From positions 1 to 38,944 of the forward strand of contig CANFJA010000002.1 of assembly GCA_947447235.1 (NCBI GenBank): a stretch of DNA of 38,944 bases, in the 5' to 3' direction. Below, piece after piece: positions 9,900 through 19,743 of the stretch; the stretch's first letter is position 1; each line of letters opens with the position of its first letter. Below the pieces are notes generated by a model. It did no database searches. It was not told the DNA's origin and saw nothing but the letters and a program-made list of their open reading frames with translations. This DNA comes from Comamonadaceae bacterium (GTDB taxonomy: Bacteria; Pseudomonadota; Gammaproteobacteria; Burkholderiales; Burkholderiaceae_C). A program made the position numbers and the translations under genes.

Positions 9900-11030
9900 T
9901 CATGGGATTTGCAGGCCCATCACGCGGCCTTCGCGTGTCACCAACACATAGTGTGCGCCGGCTGGTACGGGGGCAGAAGCCAACTCATTGCCATCGAGTT
10001 TGATGCGGTTGAGCAAGGCGCCGTCGGCCAGTGACAGCAGGTACAACCATCCGCCGCTGTCTGCCAGCAAAACGCCACGCGGGGTGACCAAGGGTGCGCT
10101 CAATTCGCGGTACTTCAGGCGCTCGGTGTCCCACAAGCGCTCGCCGTTGCTTCGTTTCCAAGCTTGCACCACCCCATTGGACATGGCGGCGATGAGCTGT
10201 GTGTCGTTGCCGCTGACACCGCGCTCGCCGATGGAGGCTCGGGTCCACATGCTTTGACCACGCTCGGCGTTGACACATCCGATTTGCGACTGGAATGCGC
10301 GCGCGCACACCACCTCGCCGATGCGGTCTGCAGGACCGACCAAATCGACCAAGCGCTCCATGTCGTTGGTGCCACGGGGGGTTGCAATCGCTGACTCCCA
10401 GCGAATGGATCCGGTGTTGGGATCGAGTCCAGTCAAGCGACCCGACAGCCCCACCACCAAGGTATTTTTGAAGGGCAACAAGACACCCGCTTGCTTGAGC
10501 ACAAGGGGTTCACCAGGGCGCTGTTGGGTCCACAGCTTGGTCCCGCTGACAGCGTCAAAAGCCAAAACCGATCGGTCAGCGGTCAACACAAACACGCGCC
10601 CACCAGCGACCAAAGGCGCCGTGAACGACTGGGCTGACAAGACTTGTCGCCACAGAACTTTGCCCTCTTGAAGCACGACCAACTGGTTGTCACGTGTGAC
10701 CAAGGCCACTTGCTGCCCATCGCTGCCAACACCGGCCGCAATGGATTGGTTCAAGTTGAGTCGCCAAATATCTTGGCCAGTTTGTGCAGACAACATGGCC
10801 ACCAGGCCTTGGCTGTTGGCCAGCGCCACACGGTCTGCCCGCGCAGAGACCACCAAAGGAAAGTCAACCGCACCAATTTGCGCGGTCCAACGGATGCGTA
10901 CATCCTGCAAGACAGGCACGCTCGGGATGTCATCTGGTTTAGGACGCGAAGAACCAGAGCAAGCCATCAAGCCTGCCAACAGGCTGAGCAAGGCCAGCTT
11001 AGACAACACAGACCAAAGGGTGGTGTTCAC
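9900..11030 (-). CDS. bamB: Outer membrane assembly lipoprotein BamB
   Basis: Beta-propeller lipoprotein of the BAM complex that inserts beta-barrel proteins into the outer membrane. The 376-residue product begins with a lipoprotein signal ending in L-M-A-C, putting the lipidated cysteine at C24, followed by PQQ-like repeats with recurring G-x-x-x-W blades (for example QTGQDIWRL, SGTKLWTQQ, TGSIRWES, NGERLWDT). The start is GTG 11030, which overlaps the upstream gene stop as GTGA and has AAGGAG eight bases before it, so translation is probably coupled to the yfgM-like gene. Confidence 0.95.
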   Translation of the reverse strand: MNTTLWSVLSKLALLSLLAGLMACSGSSRPKPDDIPSVPVLQDVRIRWTAQIGAVDFPLVVSARADRVALANSQGLVAMLSAQTGQDIWRLNLNQSIAAGVGSDGQQVALVTRDNQLVVLQEGKVLWRQVLSAQSFTAPLVAGGRVFVLTADRSVLAFDAVSGTKLWTQQRPGEPLVLKQAGVLLPFKNTLVVGLSGRLTGLDPNTGSIRWESAIATPRGTNDMERLVDLVGPADRIGEVVCARAFQSQIGCVNAERGQSMWTRASIGERGVSGNDTQLIAAMSNGVVQAWKRSNGERLWDTERLKYRELSAPLVTPRGVLLADSGGWLYLLSLADGALLNRIKLDGNELASAPVPAGAHYVLVTREGRVMGLQIP

Positions 11031-11698
11031 TTGGTGGGCTCCTTGGCAGCAGTCTCTTCTGGATCGGCACCCAATGCCGCCAACTTGACCGCAACCAAAC
11101 GGCGGTACTCGGCATTGGCGTCAAATCCCTTCCAGGCTTTTTGGTAATTTTTGATGGCTTGTGCGGGTTTGTTTTCGAGCAGGTCGATGTCACCCAAACG
11201 GTCGGCCATCAAGGGCTCAAACGACAAAGGAACTTTGGCACCGAGTTGCTGACGCGCGGCATCAAAGTTTTTTTCTTCGATCCACAGTGCAGCCAAACGC
11301 AGTCGTGCCAAAGCTTGGTAGCCGGTATCGTCGGATTTGTCGATCACCCACGTCAGTTGTTTGCGCGCATCGGCAGGACGTTCTTTGTCTTGGTAAACGC
11401 GCGCTGCCAACAAAGCCGCTTGCTGGGCGTAGCTGGTGCTGGCAAATTTGTCTTCGATGTCAGACACCGAGCGATCCAGCAAAGCCATGTCATCACTGAG
11501 GGCGGCGCGCTCCACAGTGTCGTACAAGGCGGCGGACTGGGCCGATTGCTTGGCAGACCAAGACTGCCAGCCCATCCACGCGGCATAGCTGCCAAACACG
11601 GCAATCAGCACCCACGTGATCAAGTCTCCCCAGCGCTTCCAGAAGTGCTTGAGTTCATCGAGTTGTTCTTGTTCTTCGAGATCGAGGTGAGATGCCAT
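11027..11698 (-). CDS. yfgM: YfgM-like tetratricopeptide protein (ancillary SecYEG translocon subunit)
   Basis: Product of 223 residues from ATG 11698: a cytoplasmic N-terminus rich in Glu/Asp/Leu (SHLDLEEQEQLDELKHFW), one membrane helix near residues 24-44, and a periplasmic TPR-like region. This matches the YfgM family, which associates with SecYEG and periplasmic chaperones. The order hisS-yfgM-bamB-der is conserved in many gamma- and betaproteobacteria, which supports the call. A TTG at 11716 would add six residues. The C-terminus overlaps the bamB start as GTGA. Confidence 0.9.
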   Translation of the reverse strand: MASHLDLEEQEQLDELKHFWKRWGDLITWVLIAVFGSYAAWMGWQSWSAKQSAQSAALYDTVERAALSDDMALLDRSVSDIEDKFASTSYAQQAALLAARVYQDKERPADARKQLTWVIDKSDDTGYQALARLRLAALWIEEKNFDAARQQLGAKVPLSFEPLMADRLGDIDLLENKPAQAIKNYQKAWKGFDANAEYRRLVAVKLAALGADPEETAAKEPTK

Positions 11699-11746
11699 GG
11701 TGGTGCGCGTGTACAAAAAGTTAGTCGATTGTAGGCGTGGGCACGT

Positions 11747-13078
11747 TCAGACCAATCGCTGGGTGACCGCATGCGCCACATCGGTCAAAGTCACAGTGGC
11801 TTGGCTGCCAACGCCGTCGCGCAAAGACTTGATCGTGACTTCGCCACGCGCCAATTCATCACTGCCAAAAATCAATGCCAACCGAGCGCCGCTGGCGTCA
11901 GCCTTCTTGAATTGCGACTTCATGCTGCCCATGCCCTCACCCGCTCCGGCGTGCATTTGCGCCGACAGGCCCAGGCCGCGCAAGGTTTGCAGGGTGACAA
12001 ACACCACGGGCAAGGCCGAGGCGTCGGGGACGATGGCGTACACATCCGGGCCCACTGCGTCCGGCAAGGTACCTTGCTCCTTGAGCAACTCCAACACACG
12101 CTCAACGCCAAGGGCCCAACCCACAGCAGGCGCGGGTTTGCCGCCGACTTGTTCGATCAGGTAGTCGTAACGTCCCCCACCACAAATGGTGCCTTGTGAT
12201 CCCAAACGGTCGGTCACAAACTCAAACACGGTGAGGTTGTAGTAGTCCATGCCGCGCACCAAACGCGGGTTGATGCGGTAGCTCACGCCGCTGGCATCCA
12301 AGATGGCGCGCACCGCATGGAAGTGGTCCAGCGAGGCTTCGCCCAAAAAGTCAATCAGCTTGGGCGCGGCCTCCACCACCGCTTGCATGGCCGGGTTCTT
12401 GGTGTCCAAGATGCGCAACGGGTTGCTGTGCAAGCGCCGTTTGGCTTCTTCGTCCAGCACCTCCAAGTGCTGCTCCAAATGGGCAATCAAGGCGGCGCGA
12501 TGAGCGGCACGCTCTGTCGGTTGCCCCAGGCTGTTGAGCTCCAAGCGCACGTCTTGCAAGCCCAGCTCTTGCCACAAGGTGGCGGCCAGCAAAATCAATT
12601 CAGCATCCACCTCGGCCCCTGGAAAACCCAGGGCTTCGGCGCCGATCTGGTGGAACTGTCGGTACCGGCCACGCTGGGGGCGTTCGTGGCGAAACATCGG
12701 CCCCATGTAATACAGACGCTTGCCACCGTCGTAGAGCATGTTGTGCTCCACCACCGCGCGCACCACACCGGCCGTGGCCTCAGGTCGGAGGGTGAGCTGC
12801 TCGCCATTCAAGCGGTCTTCAAAGGAGTACATCTCCTTTTCCACAATGTCGGTGACCTCACCCAGGCCACGCACAAACAAGGCCGTGGGCTCCACGATGG
12901 GCGTGCGCAAGTTGCGGTAGGCATGGCGGACCATCAGACCACGCACTTTGTCTTCCAACCATTCCCAATGGGCAGAGGCTGGTGGCAGCAAATCGTTCAT
13001 GCCTTTGACCGCAGTCAAAGCTTGCTGCTTGGCCGGTTTGGCGACGGATGGTTGGGGTTTGTCGTTCTCTGAAGTCAC
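11747..13078 (-). CDS. hisS: Histidyl-tRNA synthetase
   Basis: Charges tRNA-His with histidine. The 443-residue class II synthetase has the family opening [11 protein letters not shown], motif 2 with [16 protein letters not shown], the histidine-binding loop [15 protein letters not shown], motif 3 [14 protein letters not shown], and a C-terminal anticodon-binding domain. The start is GTG 13078 with a GGAAA-type site. The gene lies 24 bases after ispG and 48 bases before yfgM. It is distinct from hisZ, which lacks the anticodon domain. Confidence 0.97.
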   Translation of the reverse strand: MTSENDKPQPSVAKPAKQQALTAVKGMNDLLPPASAHWEWLEDKVRGLMVRHAYRNLRTPIVEPTALFVRGLGEVTDIVEKEMYSFEDRLNGEQLTLRPEATAGVVRAVVEHNMLYDGGKRLYYMGPMFRHERPQRGRYRQFHQIGAEALGFPGAEVDAELILLAATLWQELGLQDVRLELNSLGQPTERAAHRAALIAHLEQHLEVLDEEAKRRLHSNPLRILDTKNPAMQAVVEAAPKLIDFLGEASLDHFHAVRAILDASGVSYRINPRLVRGMDYYNLTVFEFVTDRLGSQGTICGGGRYDYLIEQVGGKPAPAVGWALGVERVLELLKEQGTLPDAVGPDVYAIVPDASALPVVFVTLQTLRGLGLSAQMHAGAGEGMGSMKSQFKKADASGARLALIFGSDELARGEVTIKSLRDGVGSQATVTLTDVAHAVTQRLV

Positions 13079-13102
13079 AGTGTTTCCATGGCGCTTTGGT
13101 GT

Positions 13103-14356
13103 TCAACCAAAGCGTTTTTCGATATAGGTTTCAACAATTTGGTGGAACTCGCGGGCAATGTTGTCGCCGCGCAAAGTCATGGCCTTTTCGCCATCGATGA
13201 ACACGGGGGCAGCGGGTGCCTCACCGCTGCCGGGCAAGCTGATGCCAATGTCGGCATGTTTGCTCTCGCCGGGTCCGTTGACGATGCATCCCATCACCGC
13301 CACCTTGAGGTTTTCCACTCCGGGGTATTGGCTGCGCCATACCGGCATTTGCGCGCGCAAGAAATCGTCGATCTCTTTGGCCAACTCTTGGAAGGTGGTG
13401 CTGGTGGTTCGGCCACACCCCGGACACGCGGTCACGCTGGGCACAAAGGCACGCAGCCCCAAGGCTTGCAAAATCTCAGAAGCAATCACCACCTCTTGGG
13501 TGCGCGCCTCACCGGGTTGCGGTGTCAGCGACACACGGATGGTGTCGCCAATGCCTTCTTGCAACAAGATTGACAAGGCGGTGGCGCTGGCCACTGTGCC
13601 ACGTGTGCCCATGCCGGCTTCGGTGAGGCCCAAGTGCAAGGGGTAGTTGCAACGTTGCGCCAGTTCGCGGTAGACCGCGATCAGGTCTTGCACGCCACTG
13701 ACTTTGCAACTGAGCAAAATTTGCTCAGACGCCATGCCCATGGATTCGGCCAATTTGGCAGAGTCGATGGCCGAAGTGATGAGGGCCTCGTACATCACCT
13801 GTTTGGCATCAAACGGCTGCGCACGCTGGGCATTTCTGTCCATCAACTGCGCAAGCAGTTCTTGGTCCAAGCTGCCCCAGTTCACACCAATGCGCACCGC
13901 TTTGTTGTAGCGCATGGCCGCTTCGATCATTTGGCCAAACTGCTTGTCGTGTTTGTCACCCTTGCCCACGTTGCCAGGGTTGATGCGGTATTTGGAGAGC
14001 GCCTGCGCGCAGTCGGGGTAATCGGTCAACAGTCGGTGGCCGTTGTAATGAAAGTCGCCAATCAGGGGGACCTGAATGCCCATGCGGTCGAGCTGCTCGC
14101 GCACATGCGGCACGGCTTGGGCTGCCTCAGGCGTGTTCACGGTCAAACGCACCAACTCCGAGCCAGCCAGGGCGAGCTCTTTGACTTGAATCGCTGTGCC
14201 AATCACGTCCACCGTGTCGGTGTTGGTCATCGACTGCACCCGCACTGGGGCATCGCCACCCACGGTGACCACATGGTCGCCCCAGACCACCCGCGCTTGC
14301 AAACTGCGACGCGTTTTGGGTTGTGACAAAGAAATAGCGTGCGAGTCAATGGCCAT
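13103..14356 (-). CDS. ispG: 4-hydroxy-3-methylbut-2-enyl diphosphate synthase (flavodoxin/ferredoxin)
   Basis: Iron-sulfur enzyme of the MEP pathway for isoprenoid precursors. From ATG 14356 the product has 417 residues: a TIM-barrel N-terminal part with QSMTNTDT (41-48) and a C-terminal domain with the three cluster ligands C311 and C314 (in ACPGCGRTT) and C357 (in [10 protein letters not shown]), with the fourth-ligand glutamate E364. The start is chosen because AGGAG lies six bases upstream; longer forms add unrelated sequence. It overlaps the 3' end of the rodZ-like gene by 11 bases, implying coupling. Confidence 0.97.
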   Translation of the reverse strand: MAIDSHAISLSQPKTRRSLQARVVWGDHVVTVGGDAPVRVQSMTNTDTVDVIGTAIQVKELALAGSELVRLTVNTPEAAQAVPHVREQLDRMGIQVPLIGDFHYNGHRLLTDYPDCAQALSKYRINPGNVGKGDKHDKQFGQMIEAAMRYNKAVRIGVNWGSLDQELLAQLMDRNAQRAQPFDAKQVMYEALITSAIDSAKLAESMGMASEQILLSCKVSGVQDLIAVYRELAQRCNYPLHLGLTEAGMGTRGTVASATALSILLQEGIGDTIRVSLTPQPGEARTQEVVIASEILQALGLRAFVPSVTACPGCGRTTSTTFQELAKEIDDFLRAQMPVWRSQYPGVENLKVAVMGCIVNGPGESKHADIGISLPGSGEAPAAPVFIDGEKAMTLRGDNIAREFHQIVETYIEKRFG

Positions 14357-15011
14357 TGGCAACTCCTGAAGCAGACAAAGCGGGTGCCGCTGAGACGGCG
14401 GACTGAACCGGGGTGATGACCATTGGCGAGGCAGAGCGCTCCTCTGTGGGTGCACTCGGTGGCAGCACAACCAATGGCGGGGGTTCTGTCACGGTGCTGG
14501 CCGGTATGGCCGAGGATGGTGGTGCACCATGGCCCTCCCACCAGGATTGAAGATCTGGCCAAACAGCCAACAGCAAGGCCAGCACAAGGACGGCCAAGGC
14601 TGCCCAGCGCAATGGGGTGAATAATTTCTCAATCACCACAAAGCTCGACTGGGGCAAAAAAGAAGGCCGTTGCAACGGAAAGTCCAAACCTCGCTCATCT
14701 TTGATGGCCAGGCGATTCACGTCTTGTTGCGGCAGCAAGGCCAAAACCGGGGTGGCGTCAGCGTTCAAATGGCGGCACACCGCCAATGCCAAGGCTCTGG
14801 CAAACATGGCATCTGGCAACAGGTCCCATTGGTCATCTTCCAAGGCCTGTAGCTTGGCCACGGGCACGCGTAAAACGGAAGCCAGAGAGTCGATCTTGAA
14901 CCCCGCATCTTCCCGCAGGCTGCGCAACAATGCGCCGGCGCTTTGTTGCGGCTGGTCAACCACTGGGGCAAGGCTTGGTTCGTCGATGGGCGGATGCGCG
15001 ACTTGTGTCAT
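14346..15011 (-). CDS. rodZ: RodZ-like helix-turn-helix membrane protein, short form
   Basis: From ATG 15011 the product has 221 residues. Residues about 25-95 form an Xre-like helix-turn-helix domain of the RodZ type ([20 protein letters not shown] and [10 protein letters not shown]), followed by a basic stretch and one membrane helix near residues 135-152, then about 60 residues rich in Pro, Ala, Ser and Val. The C-terminal beta domain (DUF4115) of full-length RodZ is not visible. RodZ links MreB filaments to the membrane and wall synthesis. The gene sits between pilF and ispG, the classical site of rodZ, and its ATG overlaps the pilF stop as ATGA. Confidence 0.82.
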   Translation of the reverse strand: MTQVAHPPIDEPSLAPVVDQPQQSAGALLRSLREDAGFKIDSLASVLRVPVAKLQALEDDQWDLLPDAMFARALALAVCRHLNADATPVLALLPQQDVNRLAIKDERGLDFPLQRPSFLPQSSFVVIEKLFTPLRWAALAVLVLALLLAVWPDLQSWWEGHGAPPSSAIPASTVTEPPPLVVLPPSAPTEERSASPMVITPVQSAVSAAPALSASGVANGH

Positions 15012-15841
15012 TGATCTTGAGGTGTTTTCTGGAGCCAAGCCTGGGCTTGAATCGAGTTGGGGAAATGTTGGGTCAACTGTGCCAACAAGGCTTGTGCCTC
15101 ATGGGCTTGTGACAATGCTTGGGCCAGTTCGATGCCCAGCGACAAAGTGGCTGGGTTTGCATCAGAACTGCGGTTGAGCGGTGTCAAGATTTCTTGTGCA
15201 CGGCCGGGATTGGTGGCTTGTTCTAGGCTGGCCCATTGGTAGCGTGCCATCGGATAGTGGTTGTCCCACTTCAAGGCCTGTTCGAAACTCTGGCGTGCAT
15301 CGGCAGTTTGCCCCGCTTTTTGTTGGCAGACACCCAAAGCCATCCAGGTTTTTGCGGGCTGGCGGTAAGCGGTGTGACGCAAAGCGCGCTTGAGCAGGGT
15401 GTGGGCTTCGGTGAAGCGATGTTGTTCACACAAAAACCAACCGTAATTGTGTTGTGCGCTGGCCAGCGTTGCCGAAAGCGCCTCTCCAGTGGACGCAAGT
15501 TGCACCGCGTGTTGAAAGCTCTGCTCGGCCAAGCTCGCCGCCCCATCACGCTGGTGGATCAAACCGAGCAGGTTGTAAGCGTCGGCAAATTGAGGGTCAA
15601 TCTGCAAAGCTGCCCGCACCTCTTGCTGGGCCACGGTGTTTTGGCCTTGTTCAAAATAGGCGGTGGCCAAGTTCAGACGACGCAGGGCGCGTTCACGCAA
15701 GGCATTGGGCTCGGGGGTGGTCAAGGCATCCAAACGGCTGATGTCCGAGGACACACAAGCCGTCAAAGCCAGGCAGGTGCACTGCATCACACAGGTCAAG
15801 ACGGTCAGACGCATCCAGCGCTTGATGTGCCGCAAGCTCAT
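15008..15841 (-). CDS. pilF: Type IV pilus biogenesis/stability lipoprotein PilF (PilW)
   Basis: Outer-membrane pilotin that helps the PilQ secretin assemble. The 277-residue product has a lipoprotein signal ending L-T-A-C with lipidated C29, then a series of TPR helices (for example [46 protein letters not shown]). Its position between rlmN and rodZ is diagnostic of pilF/pilW in proteobacteria. The ATG at 15841 overlaps the rlmN stop as ATGA and its own stop overlaps the rodZ start the same way, so three genes are translationally coupled. Confidence 0.92.
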   Translation of the reverse strand: MSLRHIKRWMRLTVLTCVMQCTCLALTACVSSDISRLDALTTPEPNALRERALRRLNLATAYFEQGQNTVAQQEVRAALQIDPQFADAYNLLGLIHQRDGAASLAEQSFQHAVQLASTGEALSATLASAQHNYGWFLCEQHRFTEAHTLLKRALRHTAYRQPAKTWMALGVCQQKAGQTADARQSFEQALKWDNHYPMARYQWASLEQATNPGRAQEILTPLNRSSDANPATLSLGIELAQALSQAHEAQALLAQLTQHFPNSIQAQAWLQKTPQDQ

Positions 15842-16968
15842 GACGCCACCTGTGTCAGCGTGATGACGCGCTGCTTGGCCATGCGCGCATCCACTTGGGT
15901 GCGGTCTTTCACGTCCCCGGCCAATTGACCACAGGCCGCATCGATGTCATCGCCCCGGGTTTTACGCACGGTGGTGACGATGCCTGCGCCACTGAGTTGC
16001 TCGGCAAAGGCTTTGACCGTGGCCGCACTGGATCGCGTCAGGCCTGAGGCAGGGAAAGGGTTGAATGGAATCAGGTTGAATTTGCAGGGCACTGACTCAC
16101 CGCTGCCACGTTTGGGCTTGACCAAATCGATCAAGGCCTGGGCATGTTCCGGCTGGTCATTCACACCATCGAGCATGCAGTATTCGAAGGTGATGAAGTC
16201 GCGCGGTGCATGCGCCAAATAGCGACGGCATGCAGCCATCAACTCATGCAGGGGGTATTTGCGGTTGAGCGGCACCAGGTTGTCACGCAGCGCATCGTTG
16301 GGCGCATGCAGCGACACCGCCAAGGCCACGGGGCAATCGTCGCCCAAGCGGTCCATCATGGGCACCACGCCCGAGGTGGACACGGTCACACGGCGGCGCG
16401 ACAAACCATAGCCGTGGTCATCGAGCATGGTGCGCAAAGCTGGCACCAAGGCATGGTAGTTTTGCAAAGGCTCACCCATGCCCATCATCACCACGTTGGA
16501 GATCACGCGCTCGGTGGTGTTGAACTTTTTGCGCAGCACATGTTCAGCAAACCACAGCTGCGCGATGATTTCGCCCGCCGTCAAATTGCGGCTGAAACCT
16601 TGGTGGCCGGTGGAGCAAAAACGACAGCCCACCGCACAACCGGCTTGCGAGGAGACACACAAGGTGCCACGGTCGTCTTCGGGAATGAACACGGTCTCGA
16701 CGGCATTGCCGTCACCCACATTGAACAGCCACTTGATGGTGCCATCGGCCGAGTCGTGTTGAGAGATGGGGTGCAGCGGCAGCACCTGTGCGCAGGTTTT
16801 GAGCTTTTCACGCAAAGACTTGGCCAGATCCGTCATCTGGTCAAAATCTTGCGCGCCCTTTTGATGGATCCAGCGAAACAGCTGGGTGGCACGAAAGCGC
16901 TTCTCACCCAGGCGCTCACAAAAAACGGCCAAACCGTCGAGATCAAAGTCAAGCAGGTTGGCCGTCAT
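15838..16968 (-). CDS. rlmN: Dual-specificity 23S rRNA A2503 / tRNA A37 C2-methyltransferase RlmN
   Basis: Radical SAM enzyme. From ATG 16968 the product has 376 residues, starting [13 protein letters not shown]. It shows the radical SAM cysteine motif in [11 protein letters not shown], the GMGEPLQNY segment, and the C-terminal Cys in DAACGQL, which is the methyl-carrying cysteine in the family. A TTG at 16977 is also in frame. The gene follows ndk by 47 bases and precedes pilF with an ATGA overlap, the standard ndk-rlmN-pilF order. Confidence 0.96.
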   Translation of the reverse strand: MTANLLDFDLDGLAVFCERLGEKRFRATQLFRWIHQKGAQDFDQMTDLAKSLREKLKTCAQVLPLHPISQHDSADGTIKWLFNVGDGNAVETVFIPEDDRGTLCVSSQAGCAVGCRFCSTGHQGFSRNLTAGEIIAQLWFAEHVLRKKFNTTERVISNVVMMGMGEPLQNYHALVPALRTMLDDHGYGLSRRRVTVSTSGVVPMMDRLGDDCPVALAVSLHAPNDALRDNLVPLNRKYPLHELMAACRRYLAHAPRDFITFEYCMLDGVNDQPEHAQALIDLVKPKRGSGESVPCKFNLIPFNPFPASGLTRSSAATVKAFAEQLSGAGIVTTVRKTRGDDIDAACGQLAGDVKDRTQVDARMAKQRVITLTQVAS

Positions 16969-17015
16969 GGTGCGCAATGAGTAGGCTGCGCAGTGGCAGG
17001 CCCCTCGGTAGCTTC

Positions 17016-17441
17016 TTAGTGACCGTAAACGTTCATGCCAGCGAAGAAGAAAGCAATTTCAACTGCGGCAGTTTCAGCGGCGTCAGAGCCGTGCACGGCG
17101 TTGGCGTCGATGCTGTCGGCAAAGTCTGCACGGATGGTGCCAGCAGCGGCCTTCTTAGGATCGGTGGCACCCATCAGGTCGCGGTTTTTCAAGATGGCGT
17201 TCTCGCCTTGCAAGACTTGGATCATGACAGGGCCAGAGATCATGAAATCGACCAGGTCCTTGAAGAAAGGACGCTCTTTGTGAACGGCGTAGAAAGCTTC
17301 GGCTTCGCCGCGTGACAGGTGGGCCATGCGTGCAGCGATCACTTTCAAACCGGCAGCTTCAAAACGGGCGTAGATCTGTCCGATCACGTTTTTGGCCACA
17401 GCGTCAGGCTTGATGATGGAGAGGGTGCGTTCGATGGTCAT
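17016..17441 (-). CDS. ndk: Nucleoside diphosphate kinase
   Basis: Transfers the gamma-phosphate of ATP to other nucleoside diphosphates through a phosphohistidine. The 141-residue product is full length, starts [12 protein letters not shown], and contains the active-site histidine H117 in [11 protein letters not shown]. The ATG at 17441 has an AGGA site and is preceded by a 113-base gap after rluB that holds weak hairpins and presumably a promoter. The codon use looks highly biased, as expected for an abundant protein. Confidence 0.97.
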   Translation of the reverse strand: MTIERTLSIIKPDAVAKNVIGQIYARFEAAGLKVIAARMAHLSRGEAEAFYAVHKERPFFKDLVDFMISGPVMIQVLQGENAILKNRDLMGATDPKKAAAGTIRADFADSIDANAVHGSDAAETAAVEIAFFFAGMNVYGH

Positions 17442-17508
17442 TTTCTTTTTTCCTATGGAGTTGTTTTAGAAACTTTGGTACGTCAATTGCGAAGACTTGT
17501 ATTTTAAC

Positions 17509-17538
17509 CGCTCTCTATGAGCGCCCGGGGGTTTCCCC
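17509..17538 (-). terminator. Possible weak terminator between rluB and ndk
   Basis: On the minus strand two small hairpins follow the rluB stop codon: GGGG-AAA-CCCC (17528-17538) and CGCTC-ATAGA-GAGCG (17509-17523), the latter followed by GTTAAAAT. They have short stems and only a partial T-run, so this is a weak call; TAAAAT could instead be a -10 element for ndk. Confidence 0.3.
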
Positions 17539-17554
17539 TAGAGCCAGCAGGTAT

Positions 17555-18802
17555 TCAGCGTGGCCCTCGGCCGCCACGCTTGGGACCTGTCGGTGGACGC
17601 GGTCCGGTGGCGGGTTTGCCTCCGCGTACCAAGCCCGCCTTGAAGGCCCGTTGACCGGCTTTTTTGCGTTGACGTTCGATGTCAAAACTGTCAGCGCCGA
17701 TGTAACCCACCGAGGTTTTCATGGGATCGGGCTGCGCATCACGCGCTGGCACTGGCGGGGCTTTGCCACCACGTCTGCGCTCGGTCCGCACCAAGCGCTC
17801 GGGACCGGTGTTGCGTTCTTCGGCTGCGCGTGGGTAAGAAGGACGTGGTCCCACGCTGTTGCCACGGCGACGGCTGCTGGCGCGCTCAGTCCGGTGGTTG
17901 TGGGCTGGCCCGCTTTCCAGGGGGGCCTGGGCACCAGCGGCTTCCATCAAGGCGCGGATGTCGCGCTCGCCCAACTCCACGAAAGCACCCCGCTTCAAGC
18001 CACGCGGCAACACCATGGCGCCGTAACGGATGCGAATCAAACGGCTGACCGCGTGGCCCACCGCTTCAAACATGCGGCGCACCTCGCGGTTGCGGCCTTC
18101 AGAAATGGTCACGCGGTACCAGCAGTTGGAGCCTTCGCCGCCACCCTCTTCGATCGAGCCAAACTGGGCGGGACCATCGTCAAGCTGAATGCCATCCATG
18201 AGCTGCTGCTTTTGCTCCATGCTGAGTTTGCCCAGCGAGCGCACCGCGTATTCGCGTTGCAAACCAAAACGCGGGTGCATCAATTGGTTGGCCAACTCAC
18301 CCGAACTGGTGAACAAGAGCAAGCCTTCGGTGTTCAAGTCCAAGCGACCCACCGACTGCCACTTGCCCTGGTACAGGCGGGGCAAACGACGAAACACGGT
18401 CGGACGGTTTTGCGGGTCGTCGTTGGTCACCACCTCGCCCGCAGGCTTGTGGTACGCAATGACACGCGGCGGCGGCGGCGCAATGCGCACTTTGAGTTGT
18501 TTGCCATTGACCTTGATTTGGTCACCAAACTGAACGCGTTGTCCCACATGGGCGGGCTCATTGTTGACCGACACATGGCCGTCGGCAATCAGCTTTTCCA
18601 TCTCGATGCGCGAGCCTAAACCCGACTGCGCCAAGACTTTGTGCAGTTTGGGCGACTCGGGTTGCGGCAGCAAGACACGTTTGCTGGCAACGTCGTCTTC
18701 GCGGGTGGCCTCAACGTCAAAATCTCCCGACACGACATCGGCGAATTCGATCACCGGCTCGTGGGGCAAGGTGGCCCCGTCGTCGTGGTTTTCAGGATGC
18801 AT
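17555..18802 (-). CDS. rluB: 23S rRNA pseudouridine synthase RluB-like, with long basic tail
   Basis: From ATG 18802 the product has 415 residues. After about 50 acidic residues comes an S4 RNA-binding domain (about 51-110, KLHKVLAQSGLGSR), then the RsuA-family catalytic domain with GRLDLNTEGLLLFT, in which D155 is the nucleophile. The last ~115 residues are rich in Arg, Gly and Pro and look disordered. RluB modifies U2605 of 23S rRNA in E. coli. The start overlaps the end of scpB by 11 bases with a GAAGAAG site, the common scpB-rluB coupling. RluE or RluF are alternatives, but the scpB link favours RluB. Confidence 0.93.
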   Translation of the reverse strand: MHPENHDDGATLPHEPVIEFADVVSGDFDVEATREDDVASKRVLLPQPESPKLHKVLAQSGLGSRIEMEKLIADGHVSVNNEPAHVGQRVQFGDQIKVNGKQLKVRIAPPPPRVIAYHKPAGEVVTNDDPQNRPTVFRRLPRLYQGKWQSVGRLDLNTEGLLLFTSSGELANQLMHPRFGLQREYAVRSLGKLSMEQKQQLMDGIQLDDGPAQFGSIEEGGGEGSNCWYRVTISEGRNREVRRMFEAVGHAVSRLIRIRYGAMVLPRGLKRGAFVELGERDIRALMEAAGAQAPLESGPAHNHRTERASSRRRGNSVGPRPSYPRAAEERNTGPERLVRTERRRGGKAPPVPARDAQPDPMKTSVGYIGADSFDIERQRKKAGQRAFKAGLVRGGKPATGPRPPTGPKRGGRGPR

Positions 18803-19565
18803 GGGGTTCTTCTTCGCCGTCTGAGGCAGGTTCAACAGGGATGATCGGTTCGCTGAGGTCAGCGTTTGGAGGGGTATCGTTGGGCAACGCCTTGGCCAGG
18901 CGGGCATCGACCTGCTCAAGCGCAGCGTCAAGCAAAAGCGGCGCTTCCACCATCACGGGGTTGTTTTGGGCGTTCACCGCATCTTCGAGCGCCATGCGCA
19001 TTTGCGAGTCGGGCGCTTCGTCACTCAAGCGCGCAAAGGCATTGGTTTGCGCCTGGGTGGTGTCGTAAATCGGCAATTGGTCGAGCGAGGCCAGACCGAG
19101 GTCGTCTAAAAACTGACGGGTGGTGGCATACAAAGACGGGCGTCCTACCGTTTCACGGTGGCCAATGACTTCCACCCAGCCACGGTCTTCGAGTTGTTTG
19201 AGCACCAGCGAGTTGATGGTCACGCCTCGAATGTCTTCCATGTCGCCGCGTGTCACCGGTTGACGGTAAGCGATGATGGCCAGGGTTTCCATGGCCGCTC
19301 GGCTGTATTTGGGTGGCTTTTCGGGGTTCAGGCGGTCGAGGTACTCGCGCATGTGGGGGCGACTTTGAAAGCGCCAACCTGTGGCGACCTCGACCAATTC
19401 GACGCCCCGCTGCATCCAGTCTTGTTGCAAGTCTTCAAGCAGGGTTTTGATCGTGTCTGCACCCAAGGCATCTTGAAACAAAACGCGCATTTCACGCACA
19501 GGCAAGGGCTGGTGCGAACAAATCAGTGCGGTCTCAAGGACACGCTTGGCGTCGACGGTATTCAT
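18792..19565 (-). CDS. scpB: Segregation and condensation protein B
   Basis: ScpB dimer binds the ScpA kleisin of the SMC complex to organise chromosomes. The 257-residue protein contains the paired winged-helix region, with the family motifs YSRAAMETLAIIAYRQPVTR and IRGV, followed by GRPSLYATTRQFLDDLGL. The final ~80 residues are an acidic tail ending in EEEPHAS. scpA is not adjacent in this window; the upstream neighbour is rluD, 178 bases away. It overlaps rluB. Confidence 0.95.
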   Translation of the reverse strand: MNTVDAKRVLETALICSHQPLPVREMRVLFQDALGADTIKTLLEDLQQDWMQRGVELVEVATGWRFQSRPHMREYLDRLNPEKPPKYSRAAMETLAIIAYRQPVTRGDMEDIRGVTINSLVLKQLEDRGWVEVIGHRETVGRPSLYATTRQFLDDLGLASLDQLPIYDTTQAQTNAFARLSDEAPDSQMRMALEDAVNAQNNPVMVEAPLLLDAALEQVDARLAKALPNDTPPNADLSEPIIPVEPASDGEEEPHAS

Positions 19566-19743
19566 CGTCTGCTTTTTCCGAAGTCGGTATTGAAGGAGGG
19601 CCCCGAAAATCTATCTCGAAGCAGTGAGGGCAATGCAACAGGAGCTTGGCACCTGGGTTTGGAGTCATCGCAAGTCAGAGCCAAAGGGCCCACCGCTTTC
19701 ACAAGCGTGCCTTGCCATTGTAATGGCAGCGCATGGACCCGCG
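19566..19743. other. Intergenic gap rluD-scpB with a palindrome
   Basis: No gene is supported in these 178 bases. The clearest structure is an inverted repeat at 19713-19728 (TGCCATT-GT-AATGGCA), seven bases per arm, 16-31 bases beyond the rluD stop. It has no T-run, so it may be a protein site or a 3'-end structure rather than a classical terminator. The scpB promoter presumably lies here, but I see no convincing -35/-10 pair. Confidence 0.5.

Noticed and set aside
12317-13072. 251-residue plus-strand open frame opposite hisS
   Set aside because: Shadow of hisS with His/Gln/Gly-rich composition typical of antisense frames in this GC range.
13634-14326. 230-residue plus-strand open frame opposite ispG
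   Set aside because: Antisense to an enzyme with all cluster cysteines intact; no domain recognised.
17651-18619. 322-residue plus-strand open frame opposite rluB
   Set aside because: Composition mirrors the Arg-rich rluB tail and S4 region; no independent evidence of coding.
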